NCBI RefSeq assembly: GCF_004210375.1
Contig: NC_134833.1
Coordinates: 149,412,127-149,476,126 of the forward strand
From: Tachypleus tridentatus
Lineage: Eukaryota; Arthropoda; Merostomata; Xiphosura; Limulidae
DNA: 64,000 bases
Direction of reading: 5' to 3'
Shown: piece after piece, positions 35,970 through 49,762 of the stretch
Layout of the letters: the number at the start of each line of letters is the position of its first letter
How positions within the stretch are numbered: the stretch's first letter is position 1
Translations under genes and position numbers: made by a program
Notes under the pieces: model-generated
Databases searched by the model: none
What the model was told of the DNA's origin: nothing
The model's input: only the letters and a program-made list of their open reading frames with translations

Positions 35970-36430
35970 ATTATAGTTTCTATGTACTTATATATAAATA
36001 TATATATTTGGTAGCTTAATTTCTTAAGTTACAGTTTATAAAGAGTTTTATATAGATATATAGAATAAATACTACGAGAAAGTAACTTCAGTTGTATACA
36101 GAAATACAGAGTAACTTCTTTAATACAGTAAATTACTGTATCTATATTTTTATATATATAGATATATTGAGTGAGCAGTTTAATATTGTGAGTTTACTTT
36201 ATAGTTATTTATAGGCATCTAGAATAAACAGTTTAATATATTAATTATATTTTCTATGTATCCTATATATAGAGAGAGAGTACGTAATTTAATAATGTAA
36301 ATTATAATTATAGTTTGTATATACTTATGGATAAATATTATAACCATATAATAGAATATAGTAAATATAATATGCTTAATCATAGTAAGTACTTTAATAT
36401 AGCAAAATTATAGTTTCTATATAGCTATTC
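35970..36430. repeat. AT-rich ~58-bp array, part 2
   Basis: Diverged units of the same family ('tatagtttctatgtacttat'), interrupted downstream by unique sequence (36431-36715). Confidence 0.85.
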
Positions 36431-36715
36431 ATAAGAGACCTTAGTTTTGCAGCTCGAAAATTCTGCCACGTTCAAACTCTGTCAACTTTTTAGCCTTTGC
36501 CATGTTTTTACCCAATGTAACACAGGAGATGTCAATGGGAGATGTTGACAACGCTAACGCTTGAACACAAATGACTAAATTTCGTTACGTGTTTACCGAT
36601 TAACGCTTCGTTTCAGTGTGGTCTTAAACCTTCGACCAGCTAGTATTTAGGCTAATTTCATAGTGTTCATTTTTATTTTCCCTTTTCTTATTTTCATCTT
36701 TCGAAATATATATGT

Positions 36716-36860
36716 GAAAACGGCTCGTTTGGGTTGAGAAAATATTTTACGTAGAGGAGCGAACAACGTTTCGGCCTCCTTCGGTCATCCTCAGGTTCTT
36801 TGTGAAGCCCTTTTTACATATATATTTCTCTACAAGTGGATTTTCTCGACATCACTCATT
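36716..36860 (-). mobile_element. Penelope-like terminal repeat, variant
   Basis: Reverse-oriented: 'gagcgaacaacgtttcggcc', 'tccttcggtcatcctcaggt'. On the minus strand the core reads CTGAGGA ... CCGAAACG, which fits the hammerhead core CUGANGA ... GAAA better than the other copies. It is followed by 'ctctacaagtggattttctc', a short mirror of the outer part. Confidence 0.5.
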
Positions 36861-36959
36861 TTCATCTTTCGAAGCTCTACTCAAATAAGTGGTTGAGTCT
36901 AACAACGCAAAATGCATATTTTTTATGCTCATTGGCCTTACGATTTTGGCCAGCAGTGT

Positions 36960-39150
36960 ATATAGAGTACATGGATCAATATAGTAGATTATTATTTGTA
37001 TGTAGTTTTATATACATACATAGAGAAAAGCAATAGATATTAAATTAGACAATAATAGTAATAGACAGTAATAGACAAATATAAGGTGTATGTAGTTTTA
37101 TATGGTAAATTATAGTTTGTATATAGATTTATAGAGTAATTTTTTTATCGTAAATTATAGTTTCTAAAATGTTATATATATGTAGTGTAAATATTTTAAT
37201 ATACTAAATTATTGTTTCTATGTAGTTTTATATAGATGCATACAGTAAGTAGTTTAATAGAGTAAACTATACTTTCTATATAGTTATATATAGATACATA
37301 GAATAAATAGTGTAAGACAGTAAATTATAGTTCTATGCAGATTTATGTAGAGTATCTTTTGTGATATAGTAAATTATAGTTTCTATTTAGTTGTATATAG
37401 ATATATAGAGTAACAATCTAAATAGAGTAAATGATAATTTCTATATAGTTTTACTTATATATATATTTAGTAAGTATTTTTATATGGTGAATTATAGTTT
37501 CTATGTAGTTATATATAAATGTATAGAGTACGTAGTTTAATATAGTAAATTATAGTTTCTATATATTTATGTATACATACATAGAATAAATAGTATAATA
37601 TAGTAAACTATTTTATATATTAATATATAGAGTAAGTAGTTTAATACAGTGAAGAATCGTTTTATTGATATGTAAAGTGAATAGTTTATTATAATAATTT
37701 ATCGTTTCTATATAGTTTTATATAGATACACAGAATAAGTAGTTTAATATATTAAATTATATTTTCTATATTAATATAGAGATACATAGGATAAATACTA
37801 TGAAATAGTAACTTATAGTTGTTTACAGATGTACAGAGTAATTTCTTTAATACAGTAAATTATAGTACCTATATACATATATATGGACTAAACAGTTCAA
37901 TATTGTAAGTTATTGTTTCTTTATAGCTATATATAGATATACAGAGTAAATAGTTTAATATTCTAAATTATAGTTTCTATATACCTATATATATGTAATT
38001 AAATAGAGTAAATTATAGTTTGTATTTATTTATGTACAGATATACGGAGTAAATTGTTTAATACAGCAAATAATAGCTTCTATATAGTTATGTATAGAGA
38101 TATACAGTAAGTTGATTAATATAGTAAATTATAGTTTCTGTATAGTGATATATAATGCGAGTAACTAGTTTAATATTGTAAATTATAGTTTCTATGTAGT
38201 TATATATAGATATGTAGAGTAAGTAGATTAGTATAATATATTATACTTTCTATATAGTTTTATATATAGAGAGAGTAAGTTGTTTAATATCGTGAATTAT
38301 AGTTTCTATATGGTTATATGTAAATGTATAGACGAAGTACTTCAATGTAGAAAATTATACTTTCTATAGAGTGACACATAAATCTATAGAGTAAGTAGTA
38401 TAATATGGTTAATTATAGTTTGTTTATAGTTATGTATAGATTTAGAGAGAAACTAGATTACTATGGTAAATTGTAGTTTGTATATAGTTATATATAAATA
38501 TAGAGAGTAAGTAATTTAATATAGTAAAGTATAGTTTGTATTTAGTTAGATATAGATATACAGAGTAAGTAGTTAAGTATATTGAATTGTAACTTCTATA
38601 TAGTTATATATAGATATATAGAGTAAGTAGTTTAATGTAGTAAATTGAAATTTCTATGGTTATATATAGGTATATAGAGTATATAGTTTAATATAGTAAA
38701 TTATAGTTTGTATAAAGTTTTATACACATACATAAATAGTATAAGATGGTATATTGTAGTTTCTATAGGGTTTTATATTGATATACAGAGTAATGAGCTT
38801 GATATAATAAATTATAGATTCTATATAGTTTTATATAAATATATAGAGTAAGTATTTTAATATAGTAAATTATAGTTTCAATTTAGGTATACATAGATAA
38901 TTAGAATAAATAATTTAATATAGTGCATTATATTTATATATATAGATATATTAATTAGTTTAATGTAATAAATTATTGTTTGTATTAATTTATATATATA
39001 TGTTTGTAAAGAGTAAGTTGGTTAATATACTAAATTATAGTTTATATTTAGATATATATTGTAAGTAGTTTAATATCGTGTATTATAGTGTCCATTCAGT
39101 CTATATATACATATATATTATAATTTTTGTATAGTTGTGTATAAATACTT
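36960..39150. repeat. AT-rich ~58-bp array, part 3
   Basis: About 38 diverged units with 'agtagtttaatatagtaaat' and 'tatagtttctatatagttat'. The oldest-looking part of the array. Confidence 0.9.
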
Positions 39151-40495
39151 ACAGTTAATGGTTTATAACAGTAAATGTGGATTTATTATGATGTGTTGAA
39201 TTAGCGCAAGAGGTATTATTTCTTTACAGATCGTTTCGATAAGTAATGTATTCAGTGACAGGAACCTATTGCACAATACATTGTCAGTACCGTTGAAAAG
39301 ATCACTTTCGCAAGGTGTTTGTAGACTCGGAACGCGTGTAACGCATGCATCTCAGTGGGGACCCAGTCTCTAAGGTAAGGTAGTTTCGTAGTAAAAACAC
39401 GGGGTAAATTAACAGGTACTCAGTTGTAGTAAATGAAACGCGCGAATTGGTTGGAGACCAGCTCGCCTGGTAAGATAAACATTTAGTTACCTCTATTATT
39501 TGAGATGTATTGTATACTGATCGAAGCAGTGAAACTGATTACATCTTTTTGTCACTGATGTTAATATTTGTTTTTGTCGCCACTTTTGAATTCAAAAGTT
39601 TATTAACTGATAATAACATACAAAATTGAGACTCAATAAAAAAAACAGGTTTCATCCTGAACTTATAGTGTTAAAAACCCATTAAATCAAATTCGGTTTG
39701 AAATTGTTGTGTTTAACAACATGTGAAACACCTGCTTACAATGTTGTGTTTAAAAACAGATGAAACAACTGTTTAGATTATTTTATTTAATAACAGATGA
39801 AACAACTGTTTAGAATGTTTTGTTCCATAACAGATAAAACAACTGTTTACAATGTTTTGTTTAAGTATGCTATAAAACGTTTCCTAAAAGATAAATCGTT
39901 TTGTAACAGAAAAGAAACCAACCCCTAAAGTGTAAGTCAAGAAATTTAACTGGAATTTTTACTGTTATTATTGTATCTTTGCTCACTTTAAAACCATCTT
40001 GTAGAGGTACGTTACTGATGTGATCCGATTACCTCGTGAACGAGTGTCGCAAAATTATATAGAACCGTTTTGGGGTTCTCACCAAATTAATCATTACCCA
40101 TTGAATGCCCTGGATTTAAATGGTAATTTAACACATTCCTAGCATCGTTAGTGGCCAAATTAAAGCGTTCGAAGTTCTCCCATTGGCTACTAAACACAAA
40201 ATAGTGCAGATACCATAGTCTTTGTCCAAAGTTCGAATGCACGTGACTAGCACTTTCTGACCCCCTTTCGTTCTTTTCCCTTGTCTCGAAGTATTTGTCT
40301 TCACGTGAGCAGACTTATTATAAATGGACCGGTGACTGAAACCATAGCCTAACTCAAATTAATTAACAGACTTACCAGAAAGCACGCTTTGTGTATAAGC
40401 AGTTTCATGTACGAGGTTCGACAATCCTCGGAATTCTCAAATAATCAAGTCATTTTCTAAAGGGAAATTCTCTACACTTGCTGATCATACATTAT
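39151..40495. other. Mostly unique DNA with a short ~45-bp repeat
   Basis: Four units of about 45 bp at 39705-39870 share 'cagatgaaacaactgtttag' and 'aatgttttgtt'. The rest shows no array. Exon-like stretches at 39320-39380 (+) and 40380-40440 (-) with GTAAGG or GTAAGT donors were too weak to call. Confidence 0.45.
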
Positions 40496-40499
40496 AATT

Positions 40500-41020
40500 A
40501 AAACTTTTTGATTTAACACTGTTACTAATAAAGCAGACAACAATATTTTATCATTCTTATGTATTGGTATTAACACTGTTACTAATAAAGCAAACAACAA
40601 TATTTTGTCCTTCTTATGTATTGGTATTAACACTGTTACTAATAAAGCAAACAACAATATTTTGTCCTTCTTATGTATTAGTATTAACACTGTTACTAAT
40701 AAAGCAGACAACAATATTTTGTCCTTCTTATGTATTGGTATTAACACTGTTACTAATAAAGCAGACAACAATATTTTGTCCTTCTTTTGTATTAGTATTA
40801 ACACTGTTACTAATAAAGCAGACAACAATATTTTGTCCTTCTTATGTATTGGTATTAACACTGTTACTAATAAAGCAGACAACAATATTTTGTCCTTCTT
40901 ATGTATTAGTATTAACACTGTTACTAATAAAGCAAACAACAATATTTTGTCCTTCTTTTGTATTGGTATTAACACTGTTACTAATAAAGCAGACAACAAT
41001 ATTTTGTCCTTCTTAGGTTA
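40500..41020. repeat. 59-bp tandem array grown from a Penelope-like tail
   Basis: About nine nearly identical 59-bp units: 'tattaacactgttactaata', 'aagcagacaacaatattttg', 'tccttcttatgtattggta'. The same sequence as a single copy is the terminal part of Penelope-like repeats elsewhere in the window ('actaataaagtacagaacaa'). The last unit runs directly into 'taggttatcttcaggctaac' of such an element. Frames open in both directions are artefacts of the repeat. Confidence 0.93.
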
Positions 41021-41126
41021 TCTTCAGGCTAACATAGAGAGAATTTTCATCTGACCATTACTGGGCAAACGCTAAGAACGAATGTACAAACGGGTATGGG
41101 ATTGTATGGGCTGTTCAAGTTAGATG

Positions 41127-41517
41127 TTAGGTTATTAATTTGTGTAAGTATAAAGGTGTTCCTTTATGTTGGTTTAATTTTGGTTTTAATTGTTGTATTA
41201 GAAGAGCTTCTTTGAATTTTTGTTTGTTTCTATTTGTTTCCATACTTAGTATTTTGGTGTTTTCTATGTTTATGTTGTGTTTATTTGATTTGCAGTGTTC
41301 AAAAACGTGTGAAGATGTTTTTTTTACGTGTACGTCCTTTGAATCTGGATTCCATTTTTCTTCTTGTTTCTCCAATATGGAAGTTGCGGCAGACGTTGCA
41401 TTCTATGCAACAGTTCAAGGTTTTGAAGTTTATTAGTTCTTTATTAGTATAAGTGTTAATACCCATATCAGTCGTCCTGAGATGCATTTGTACTTTAAGT
41501 GGGTTTCTCGTCACCAA
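41127..41517 (-). pseudogene. GIY-YIG endonuclease domain of a Penelope-like retroelement, frameshifted
   Basis: Two overlapping minus-strand frames (41517-41299 and 41375-41127) together cover one domain, so a frameshift lies between about 41375 and 41299. The first frame has ECNVCRNFHIGETRRKMESR: the Cys pair and the IGET.R core seen in GIY-YIG nucleases of Penelope-like elements, with His in place of the usual Tyr before IG. The second has FEHCKSNKHNINIENTKIL and KFKEALLIQQLKPKLN, the later His and the Glu-containing helix of the domain. These elements use the nuclease with a reverse transcriptase to copy themselves into chromosomes; the RT part is absent. The 5' part also translates the terminal-repeat sequence, consistent with truncation. 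Confidence 0.75.
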
Positions 41518-41520
41518 GAG
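41440..41520 (+). mobile_element. Penelope-like terminal repeat, partial
   Basis: 'gtgttaatacccatatcagt', 'cgtcctgagatgcatttgta', 'ctttaagtgggtttctcg' matches the outer part of the terminal repeats at 15.5, 31.1 and 54.0 kb. It overlaps the start of the nuclease frame on the other strand. 41521-41974 holds no further feature. Confidence 0.65.
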
Positions 41521-41974
41521 TTGTTCTCAATAGTTATCTTTACACCTAACTACATTGTAATATTATAAATAATCACGAAATGTTATACCTAAAAATAGCT
41601 CTATAACACATCTCACACAACACAGTAGTGTGTTGCTTTGGGTTTCACGCTTCGTAAAATAATGTGTATAGTGTGAAAATAATGTGTACAGTGTGGAAAT
41701 AGTAGAGAAGTATGAAATAGGAAAGCAGACACTCTGATTAGTAAAGTTAAAAGGAACAGCTACATACACGGGTCAGACATTATAATTAATATTTTAGTTA
41801 CAAGACGAGATTAAATACGTCATAGAGCAATGTTTGATTATCAGTTCGTTAGGAAAATCATAATGAATGTATAGTAAAATATATAGTTTGTTTAAAGAAA
41901 AGTGAAAATATAAAATAAATCACATACACGTATACAACTTAAAACTCTTCATACAAAAAGAACCTTTCACACTT

Positions 41975-42755
41975 CTATAACTGTGGTAAATTAGGTAAAG
42001 TACTAATTTTGTAACGGTGATAAATTACGTAAATTCCAAATTGTGTAACTGTGACAAATTAGGTAAATTCCAAATTCTGTAACTGTGGTAAATTAGGTAA
42101 AGTACTAATTTTGTAACGGTGATAAATTACGTAAAGTACTAATTTTGTAACGGTGATAAATTACGTAAAGTACTAATTTTGTAACGGTGATAAATTACGT
42201 AAATTACAAATTGTGTAACTGTGACAAATTAGGTAAATTCCAAATTCTGTAACTGTGGTAAATTAGGTAAATTACTAATTCTGTTACTGTGAAAATTAGG
42301 TTAATTACTAATTCTGTTACTGCATTAAATTAGGTAAATTACTTATTCTGTAACTGTGGTAAATTAGGAAGGTTATCAATTCTGTAACTGTGATAAATTA
42401 AGCAAGTTACTAATTCTGTAATTGTGGTAAATTAGATAAATTACTACTTCTGTAACTGTGGTAAATTAGGTAAGTTACTAATTCTGTAACTATGGTAAAT
42501 TAGGAAGGTTATCAATTCTGTAACTGTGATAAATTAAACAAGTTACTAATTCTGTAATTGTGGTAAATTAGGAAGGTTATCAATTCTGTAACTGTGATAA
42601 ATTAAACAAGTTACTAATTCTGTAACTGTGGTAAATTAGGTAAATTACTACTTCTGTAACTGTGTAAATTAGGTAAGTTACTAATTCTGTAACTATGGTA
42701 AATTAGGTAATTTACTAATTCTGTAACTGTGTTAAATTAAGCACGTCACTGGCAG
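41975..42755. repeat. ~34-bp tandem repeat
   Basis: About 22 units of 'ggtaaattactaattctgta' then 'actgtggtaaatta', with variants such as 'ggaaggttatcaattctg' duplicated in pairs. Confidence 0.92.
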
Positions 42756-42889
42756 GCTACTGGAAAACAACAGCACAGGTGCATCTTATGAATGAACGGT
42801 TACTGTATTACACCTCTTGTAAAGAAATACATCACCCAGTTTCTCATAACTTAATCAAAAGGTTAATAATGAAATGCAGTGCTTGATTT

Positions 42890-43370
42890 ATTTAATTTAT
42901 ATTTCATTTCGTGAAGACATAAACAGTCTCATGATGTAATATAGCAAGTGAGGATCTATTTGTTAGCCATCTAATGATGTAAAATGGTAAATGATGATCT
43001 ATTGGTTAGCAAACTAATTATGTAATGCGATAAGTTATGATTTCCAGTCACATCAAACATAATCGTTCTTTCAGCCATGGGGGTATTATAATGTATGGTC
43101 AATCCCACTATGCGTTGGTGAAAGAGTGGCCCAGTAGTTGGCTGTGGGTGGTAATGATTAGTCAGCTGACTTCCCTCTAGTCTTACTCTGCTAAATTAGG
43201 GACGGCTGGGGCAGTTAGCTTTCGTGTAGCTTTGTGCGGAATTAAAAACAAACCAAACCAAGTTATTATTTTTGTTAGCCATCTAATGATGTGATACAGC
43301 AAGATATGACCTATGAGGTTAAATATTTAATGAGGTAATGCAGCAAGTCATGATATATTAGTTAGTGTTA
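42890..43370. repeat. Decayed ~50-bp repeat split by a SINE
   Basis: Units with 'gttagccatctaatgatgta' occur on both sides of the SINE at 43048-43258. The array is older than the insertion. Confidence 0.6.
43048..43258 (+). repeat. SINE family A copy, 5'-truncated
   Basis: It starts just after box B ('catcaaacataatcg') and keeps the whole body and the tail ('aattaaaaacaaaccaaacc'). Several substitutions suggest moderate age. Confidence 0.9.
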
Positions 43371-44385
43371 GGTTTTTGCGCATGTTTGGGCAAGATTCTA
43401 TACTGTAGGTAGGTGTCTGTGACAGGTTGACGATAAATTACAACAATAATCCGACATGTACAAAATACACTTGTTTTATAAAGCATATTCAAAGCAAATG
43501 AAACATGTATATAAAACTGTTCGTTAATCACCAAAAGTTGTATCCAGACCTTTAAATAATTATATTTTCCGTCAAAATTCCACACAGGCTGGTTCGATTA
43601 TTTCAGAACCCTATAGACATAATTCATTATTCTTCTCTACAATGTTATTCCAATACACTCTGTGATTACAAAACTTTAAAAATCGCTACTTTACACTCGT
43701 AACAGAAAAACTCAATAGCAAGTCTAAATCTATATCTCTCATTAACTTTTTTCACAAACATATTTAATTTTCCTTGGTCACGTACATATATTGCCCGAAT
43801 GAAGTTTACAACTGTCTACAAACAAGGAGAGAATATGACGTCACGATAATCGCTAAACACAACGAGAAAAGCGTAGAAAGCTTCAGCAACAAAACATTAG
43901 TTAACAACCTCTGAACTACACAACAACTGATTCGTCAACAATTAGTACTTAAATTTGCTATAACTGTCGCTTTTAAAATTAACTTAATTTGACACTCGCG
44001 CTGAGTAAACAATATGAATATTAAAGATCATACTAAACACAAAATTCAAACATTCAAGCTTATCTAACGCTTAATCATTTAATGGCGTAATCATGAAGAG
44101 TTATGATCCACTAAAGAACAATTGATCATTATATTTAAAGCAAGATCATACAATACCAGGAAGATCAGGAACTACATGATAATTTAAGATTAAGATTTTC
44201 ATTACACGATTAAGAAAACTGGGTACTACTGTGGATGTATTACTCAACGAAGGGATGGAAACCCCATATTCAAATCTTAGATGAGTCGAGGACATATTTC
44301 AGTGTCTATATACATATATATATTTATTTGTTCAAAACATTTAAGACCATATTTATAGAAAGCACATATTTGTTGTAACAAATAT
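43371..44385. other. Unannotated DNA
   Basis: A CRE palindrome TGACGTCA lies at 43836-43843. No exon or array is supported. Confidence 0.45.
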
Positions 44386-44389
44386 ATGC

Positions 44390-47300
44390 TGGATATCTGA
44401 ATACAAACAAGTGAAGGTAGCATCATAATATAGTATCTACATATGTATGTGCAATCCAGAGAAAATACAACAGAATGATGTATTTAAAGAAGGTACAACA
44501 TCATGATGTAGTATCTAATTATATATGAATACACTCAGTAGAGGGTAGCATCATGATGTAGTATCTAATTATATATGAATACACTCAGTAGAGGGTAGCA
44601 TCATGATGTCGTATCTACCGATATGTGAACAGAATATAGTGATGGTGACATCATCATATAGTGTCTACTTACATCGGAATACAACCTAGAGAAGATACAA
44701 CTTTATGATGTAGTACCTACTGATACGTTATTACAATATAATTAATAAAGCATTATTATGTATTATCTACTGATATATAAAAACGATCTAGTGAATGTAG
44801 CATCGTGATGTGTATCTACTGCTATATGAATACAATCATGAAACGTTACAACACCATGATGTAGTACCTTCTGGTATATGAATACAGTCTAGAGAAGGTA
44901 CAAGATCATGATGTATTATCTAGTGATTTATGAACAGAACCTAATTAAGGCAGCATCTTGACGTAGCATCTACTGGTATATTAAAACAATCTACTGAAAA
45001 TATAAAAATATAATGTAGTATCTACTGGATATATGAATACAATTTAGAGAAGGTATAACATTGTGATGTACTATCTACTGATATATGAATACAAATCAAA
45101 GCAGGTAGTATCATGATGTAGTATCTACTGGTATGTTAGTACAATCTAGAGAAGTTACAACATCATCATGCAGTATGCATCGATATATTAATAAAATCTA
45201 GCAAAGGCAAGATTATGATACAATATCTACTGATTTAGGAATACAATGTATTGAAGGTAGCATCATCATGTAATATCTACTGATCTCTGAATAGAATCTA
45301 CTGAAGGTAGCATCATTATTTAGTATATCCCTATACCTGAATACAACTTAGTGAAAATTGCATCATGATGTACTATCTACTGATATCTCAATACAATCTA
45401 GTGAAGGTAGCATCATGATGTTGTATCTACTGATATAAGAATACAATCTAGTGAAGGTAGAATCATGATGTAGTATCTACTAATATCTGAATTCAATCTA
45501 GTGAAGGTAGAGTCACGATAAAGTACCTACTGATATATAAATATATTCTAGAGAAGATAGTATCATGATGTAGTATCTTCTGAATATGAATACGATCTAG
45601 TAAAGGTAGCAACGTAATGTACTGTCTTCTAATATCTGAATACAATCTAAAGTAGGTAGAGCCATGGTGCTATATTCACTGATATATCAATACAATTTAA
45701 AGAAGGTAGCATAATGATGTGGTATCTACTAATATGTGAATACAATCTAGTGAACTTAGCATCGTAATGTAGTGTCTACTAATATATGAATACAATCTAG
45801 TGAAGGTATCATCATGATGTAGTGTCTACTAAAATATGAATACAATCTGGAAAAAGTACAACTTCATGATGTAGTGTCTTCTAATATATTTATACAGTCT
45901 AGTGACGGCAGCATCATAATGTAGTATCTCCTGATAGCTGAATACAATCTAGTGAACGTACCATCATGATGTATCATCTACTGATATGTAAATACAATTT
46001 AATAAAGTAAGCATCACGATGTAGTGTCTACTGATATCTGAATAAAATACAGAGTACGTAACATCATGATGTAGTATCTACTGATATATTAATACAATCC
46101 TCACAAGGTAGCATCATCATGTAGTATCTTCTTATAGATGAATACAATATAGTGAACGTAGCATCATGATATAGTATCTTCTTATGGATGAATACGATAT
46201 AGTGAACGTAGCATCATAATATATTATGTACTGATATATGAAAACAACCTAGACAAGCTACAACATCACGATGTAGTATCTATTTATACATGAATACAAT
46301 CTAGTAACGGAAAAACAATGATGGAGTATCTACTGAAATATATATAGAATCTAGTAAAGATGTGATATTTGCTGATATGTGAACACAATTTAAAGAAGGT
46401 AGCATCACGATGTAGTTAGTACCTACTGATGTATAAGAAAATCTATTGAAGGCAGCATGATGATGAAGTATCTACTGATATATGAATACAATATGGTAAA
46501 GGTAGCATCATGATGTAGTATCTTCTTATATATGAATAAAATGTAGTGAACGTTGCATCATCATATAGTATACATTGGTATATGAGTACAATCTGGAGTA
46601 GTAGCATCATCATGTCGTATATATTGATATATCAACACAATCTGTTCAATTTACAACATCAGAATATAGTATACTATATCTACTGATATTTGAATAAAAT
46701 CTAGTAAAGGTACAACATCATGATGTAGTGTCTACTGAAATATGAATACTGTCTAGTGAACGTAGCATCATCATTTAATATCTTCTGATATATGAATACA
46801 ATCTATTGAAGGTAGCATCTTCATTTTGTATCGACTGATATCTAAGTACAATTTTGTGAACGTAGCGTCATAATGTAGTATGTACTGACATATGAATAGA
46901 ATCTACTGAAGGTAGCATCATGATGTAGTATCTACTGATATATGAATACAGTTAAGTGAATGTAGAACATTATGATTCAGTTAGTATCTAATGACATATG
47001 AATACAATCTAGAGAAGGAAGAACAATATTACATAGTATTATCTCTTATATGAATACAATTCGTGATGGTAGCATTATGATGTCGTACCTACTGATATGT
47101 GAGTACATTCTAGAGAAGGTAACATCATGATGTAGTATCTTCTTCAAAACGTATAATCTAGAGTAGGTGGTATCATGATTTACTATCTACTGATATATGA
47201 ATACAATCTGGAGAAGGTAGCATCATGATGTAGTATCTACTGATATACAAGTACATTCTGGTGAATGTAACACCATGATGTATTATTTACTGATATATGA

Positions 47301-48365
47301 GTATATTGTAGTAAAGGTAACATCATGATGTAGTATCTACTGATATATGAATAGAATCTACTGAAGGTATCATTATGATGTAGTATTTACTGATACATGA
47401 ATACCATCTAGAAAAGGTACAACATTATGATGTAGTATCTACTAATATCTGAATAGAATCTAATGAAGGTAACATCATAATGTAGTATGTACTGATAGCT
47501 GAATACAATCTAGTGAATGTTGCATCATGATGTAATACATACGTATATATGAATGCAATCTAGTGAAGATAGCATCATGTTGTAGTATCTACTGATATAT
47601 GAATTGAATATACTGAAGGTAGCATCATGATGTATTATTTACTGATATATGAAAACCACCTAGAAAAGCTACAACATCATGATGTAGTATCTATTGATAT
47701 CTAAATAGAATTGAATGAAGGTAACATCATAATATGGTATCTACGGATAGATGAATACAATCGAGACAAGGTATCACCATGATGTCGTATGTACTGATAT
47801 GTGAATATGATCTACTGAAAGTACAACATCATCGTGTAGTATATACTGATATATGAATACAATCTAGTGAAAGTAGCATCATGATATAGTGTCTACTGAT
47901 ACATGAGTACCATTTAGAGAGGGTATAAAATCGCGATATAGTACCTACTGGCATGTTAATACAATCTAGTGAAAAAAAGCATGATGATGTCGTACCTTCT
48001 GATATGTGAGTACATTCTAGTGAAGGTAAAATCATGATGTAGTATCTTCTAATATATGAGTATACTCTAGTGAAGGTAACATCATGATGTAGTATCATCT
48101 GATATATGAGTATATTCTAGTGAAGGTAACATCATGATGTAGTATCTTCTGCTATATGAGTATATTCTAGTGAAGGTAACATCATGATGTAGTATCTTCT
48201 GATATATGAGTATATTCTAGTGAAGGTAACATCATGATGTAGTATCATCTGATATATGAGTATATTCCAGTGAAGGTAACATCATGATGTAGTATCATTT
48301 GATATATGAGTATATTCTAGTAAAGGTAACATCATGATGTAGTATCTACTGATATGTGAATACAA
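44390..48365. repeat. 50-bp satellite-like array, about 80 copies
   Basis: The unit is 'atcatgatgtagtatctact', 'gatatatgaatacaatctag', 'tgaaggtagc'. It includes a 10-bp palindrome, CATCATGATG. Most units differ at many positions, but 48000-48345 holds about seven nearly identical units with 'tgagtatattctagtgaagg', a recent expansion at the right edge. Confidence 0.95.
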
Positions 48366-49600
48366 TAAAAACGTTATCATTGAATATCTACATTGGAAGT
48401 TCGAAATACAAAGAACTTTCCAACTGAAGAGATATAAGGTTCGTTTTACTTACTTATATCACTGTGATAGTACACCACTAGTTACTGTATAAATATTCCG
48501 TTAAAGTTTCTCTTTTGAAGTATATTAGCATTTACAGGTGTTTTGACGTACTGCTAGAACATATAGGTAAATTAAGTTTGAAGAAATCGAATGTGTTTTT
48601 TAATGCACATCATATGCACGTGCTATCAGTGATGTAAAGACATCCGAATAAAGCCACATAATAAAATACAAACAGCCAAACGGAGCGGGTAATCTCGTTT
48701 TCATCAGCGCTTCAACAGAAGCACTCTAAGTAGAGGTTTTTAAAAGCTTGGGAGTTCACCATCCGAGAGATTCATCTTCTTAAGCCGACGAATTAATTCG
48801 TTTCATCATTTCTCAACGGGAGCCGTGTCCTAAATGTTTCATTCGACATCAACACACATGTCTAACAATGAATAGTTGGTTGTTCACATGTACTATTGTT
48901 ACTTTGACATTCTTGAAAGAACTAGTTGAGAGTCAGGTGTCCCCATCCAATAGACGGGTCTAGTCTCTAGTGTCCACAGTGTAATACAAGACTGCAGATT
49001 AACTGGCAATCAGTGAATGGCTGAACGGACAGTTTAGTAGATATTGAGCTGTTGTAATCCTCTCAGCGACAAGATTCTGCTGCGAAGTAAGAACCATTTT
49101 ATACTGCAAAGTGAATGTGATCTCACTGGCTTTACTTGTTCCACATTCAGTGGTTTTGTGCCGTAAATTGATTCGCTTGAATAAGAGACGTCCTATTGAG
49201 ATCAGCCAGAGTTCTTGCTAGCAATAACAGAAGTATTCCACCTCTTCAAATAGCCTAATATGTAGCTTAGAAATAATATAATAATATACTCAGCGCTGGA
49301 AACGTACCTATCTATATGTCTGTCTACCAAACCACGTACTTCTGACTTTCAAGTCACGTTATTTCAGAGCTCAAATAGTTTAGCATGAAATGAAATAAAA
49401 CTTGGAATTTTGCTACCTTCTTGTTTTTAACGCTGATTTAAAATTCTGAAACTGAGTCCACACGTAGCAGAATTTGTTTTGCGGTTATAGACTTAAGCTC
49501 GTAAAGTCAGACCGTAAGGTTATTGTTTCAGTTTGTCTTTGAAATTAAAACGGAAGGTTTAGAACCCCCGTCTTCTTCAGATGTGCTGAGAATGTCCAAG
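48366..49600. other. Low-repeat stretch upstream of the Vsx locus
   Basis: No array, SINE or supported exon. As the flank of a developmental gene it could contain enhancers, but no specific site is claimed. Confidence 0.4.
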
Positions 49601-49619
49601 TTTTCTTATGTTTAGAAAA

Positions 49620-49725
49620 ATCAAGGAGAGCGCAAAGTTAGGGCTACTCGCCACGCCAGCCACGCGAGAACGCGTTCTTATTAGCTCCGCTCGCACGCGT
49701 CGCCGCCAGCGCTGAAACGTTGGGA
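49620..49725. promoter_or_regulatory. CpG-dense patch, possible Vsx promoter
   Basis: About 105 bp contain more than a dozen CpG dinucleotides ('gccacgcgagaacgcgttct', 'ctcgcacgcgtcgccgccag') in otherwise AT-rich DNA. It lies 1.6 kb upstream of the first sure Vsx exon and is followed by 'ataattaaattaag', which has homeodomain-type TAAT cores. No TATA box or initiator was placed. Confidence 0.35.
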
Positions 49726-49762
49726 TAATTAAATTAAGAATCCATTAGTAAGTCATCACGCG

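Noticed and set aside
40472..41054. Open frames of about 150-175 residues on both strands
   Set aside because: All are translations of the 59-bp tandem repeat, cycling through frames.
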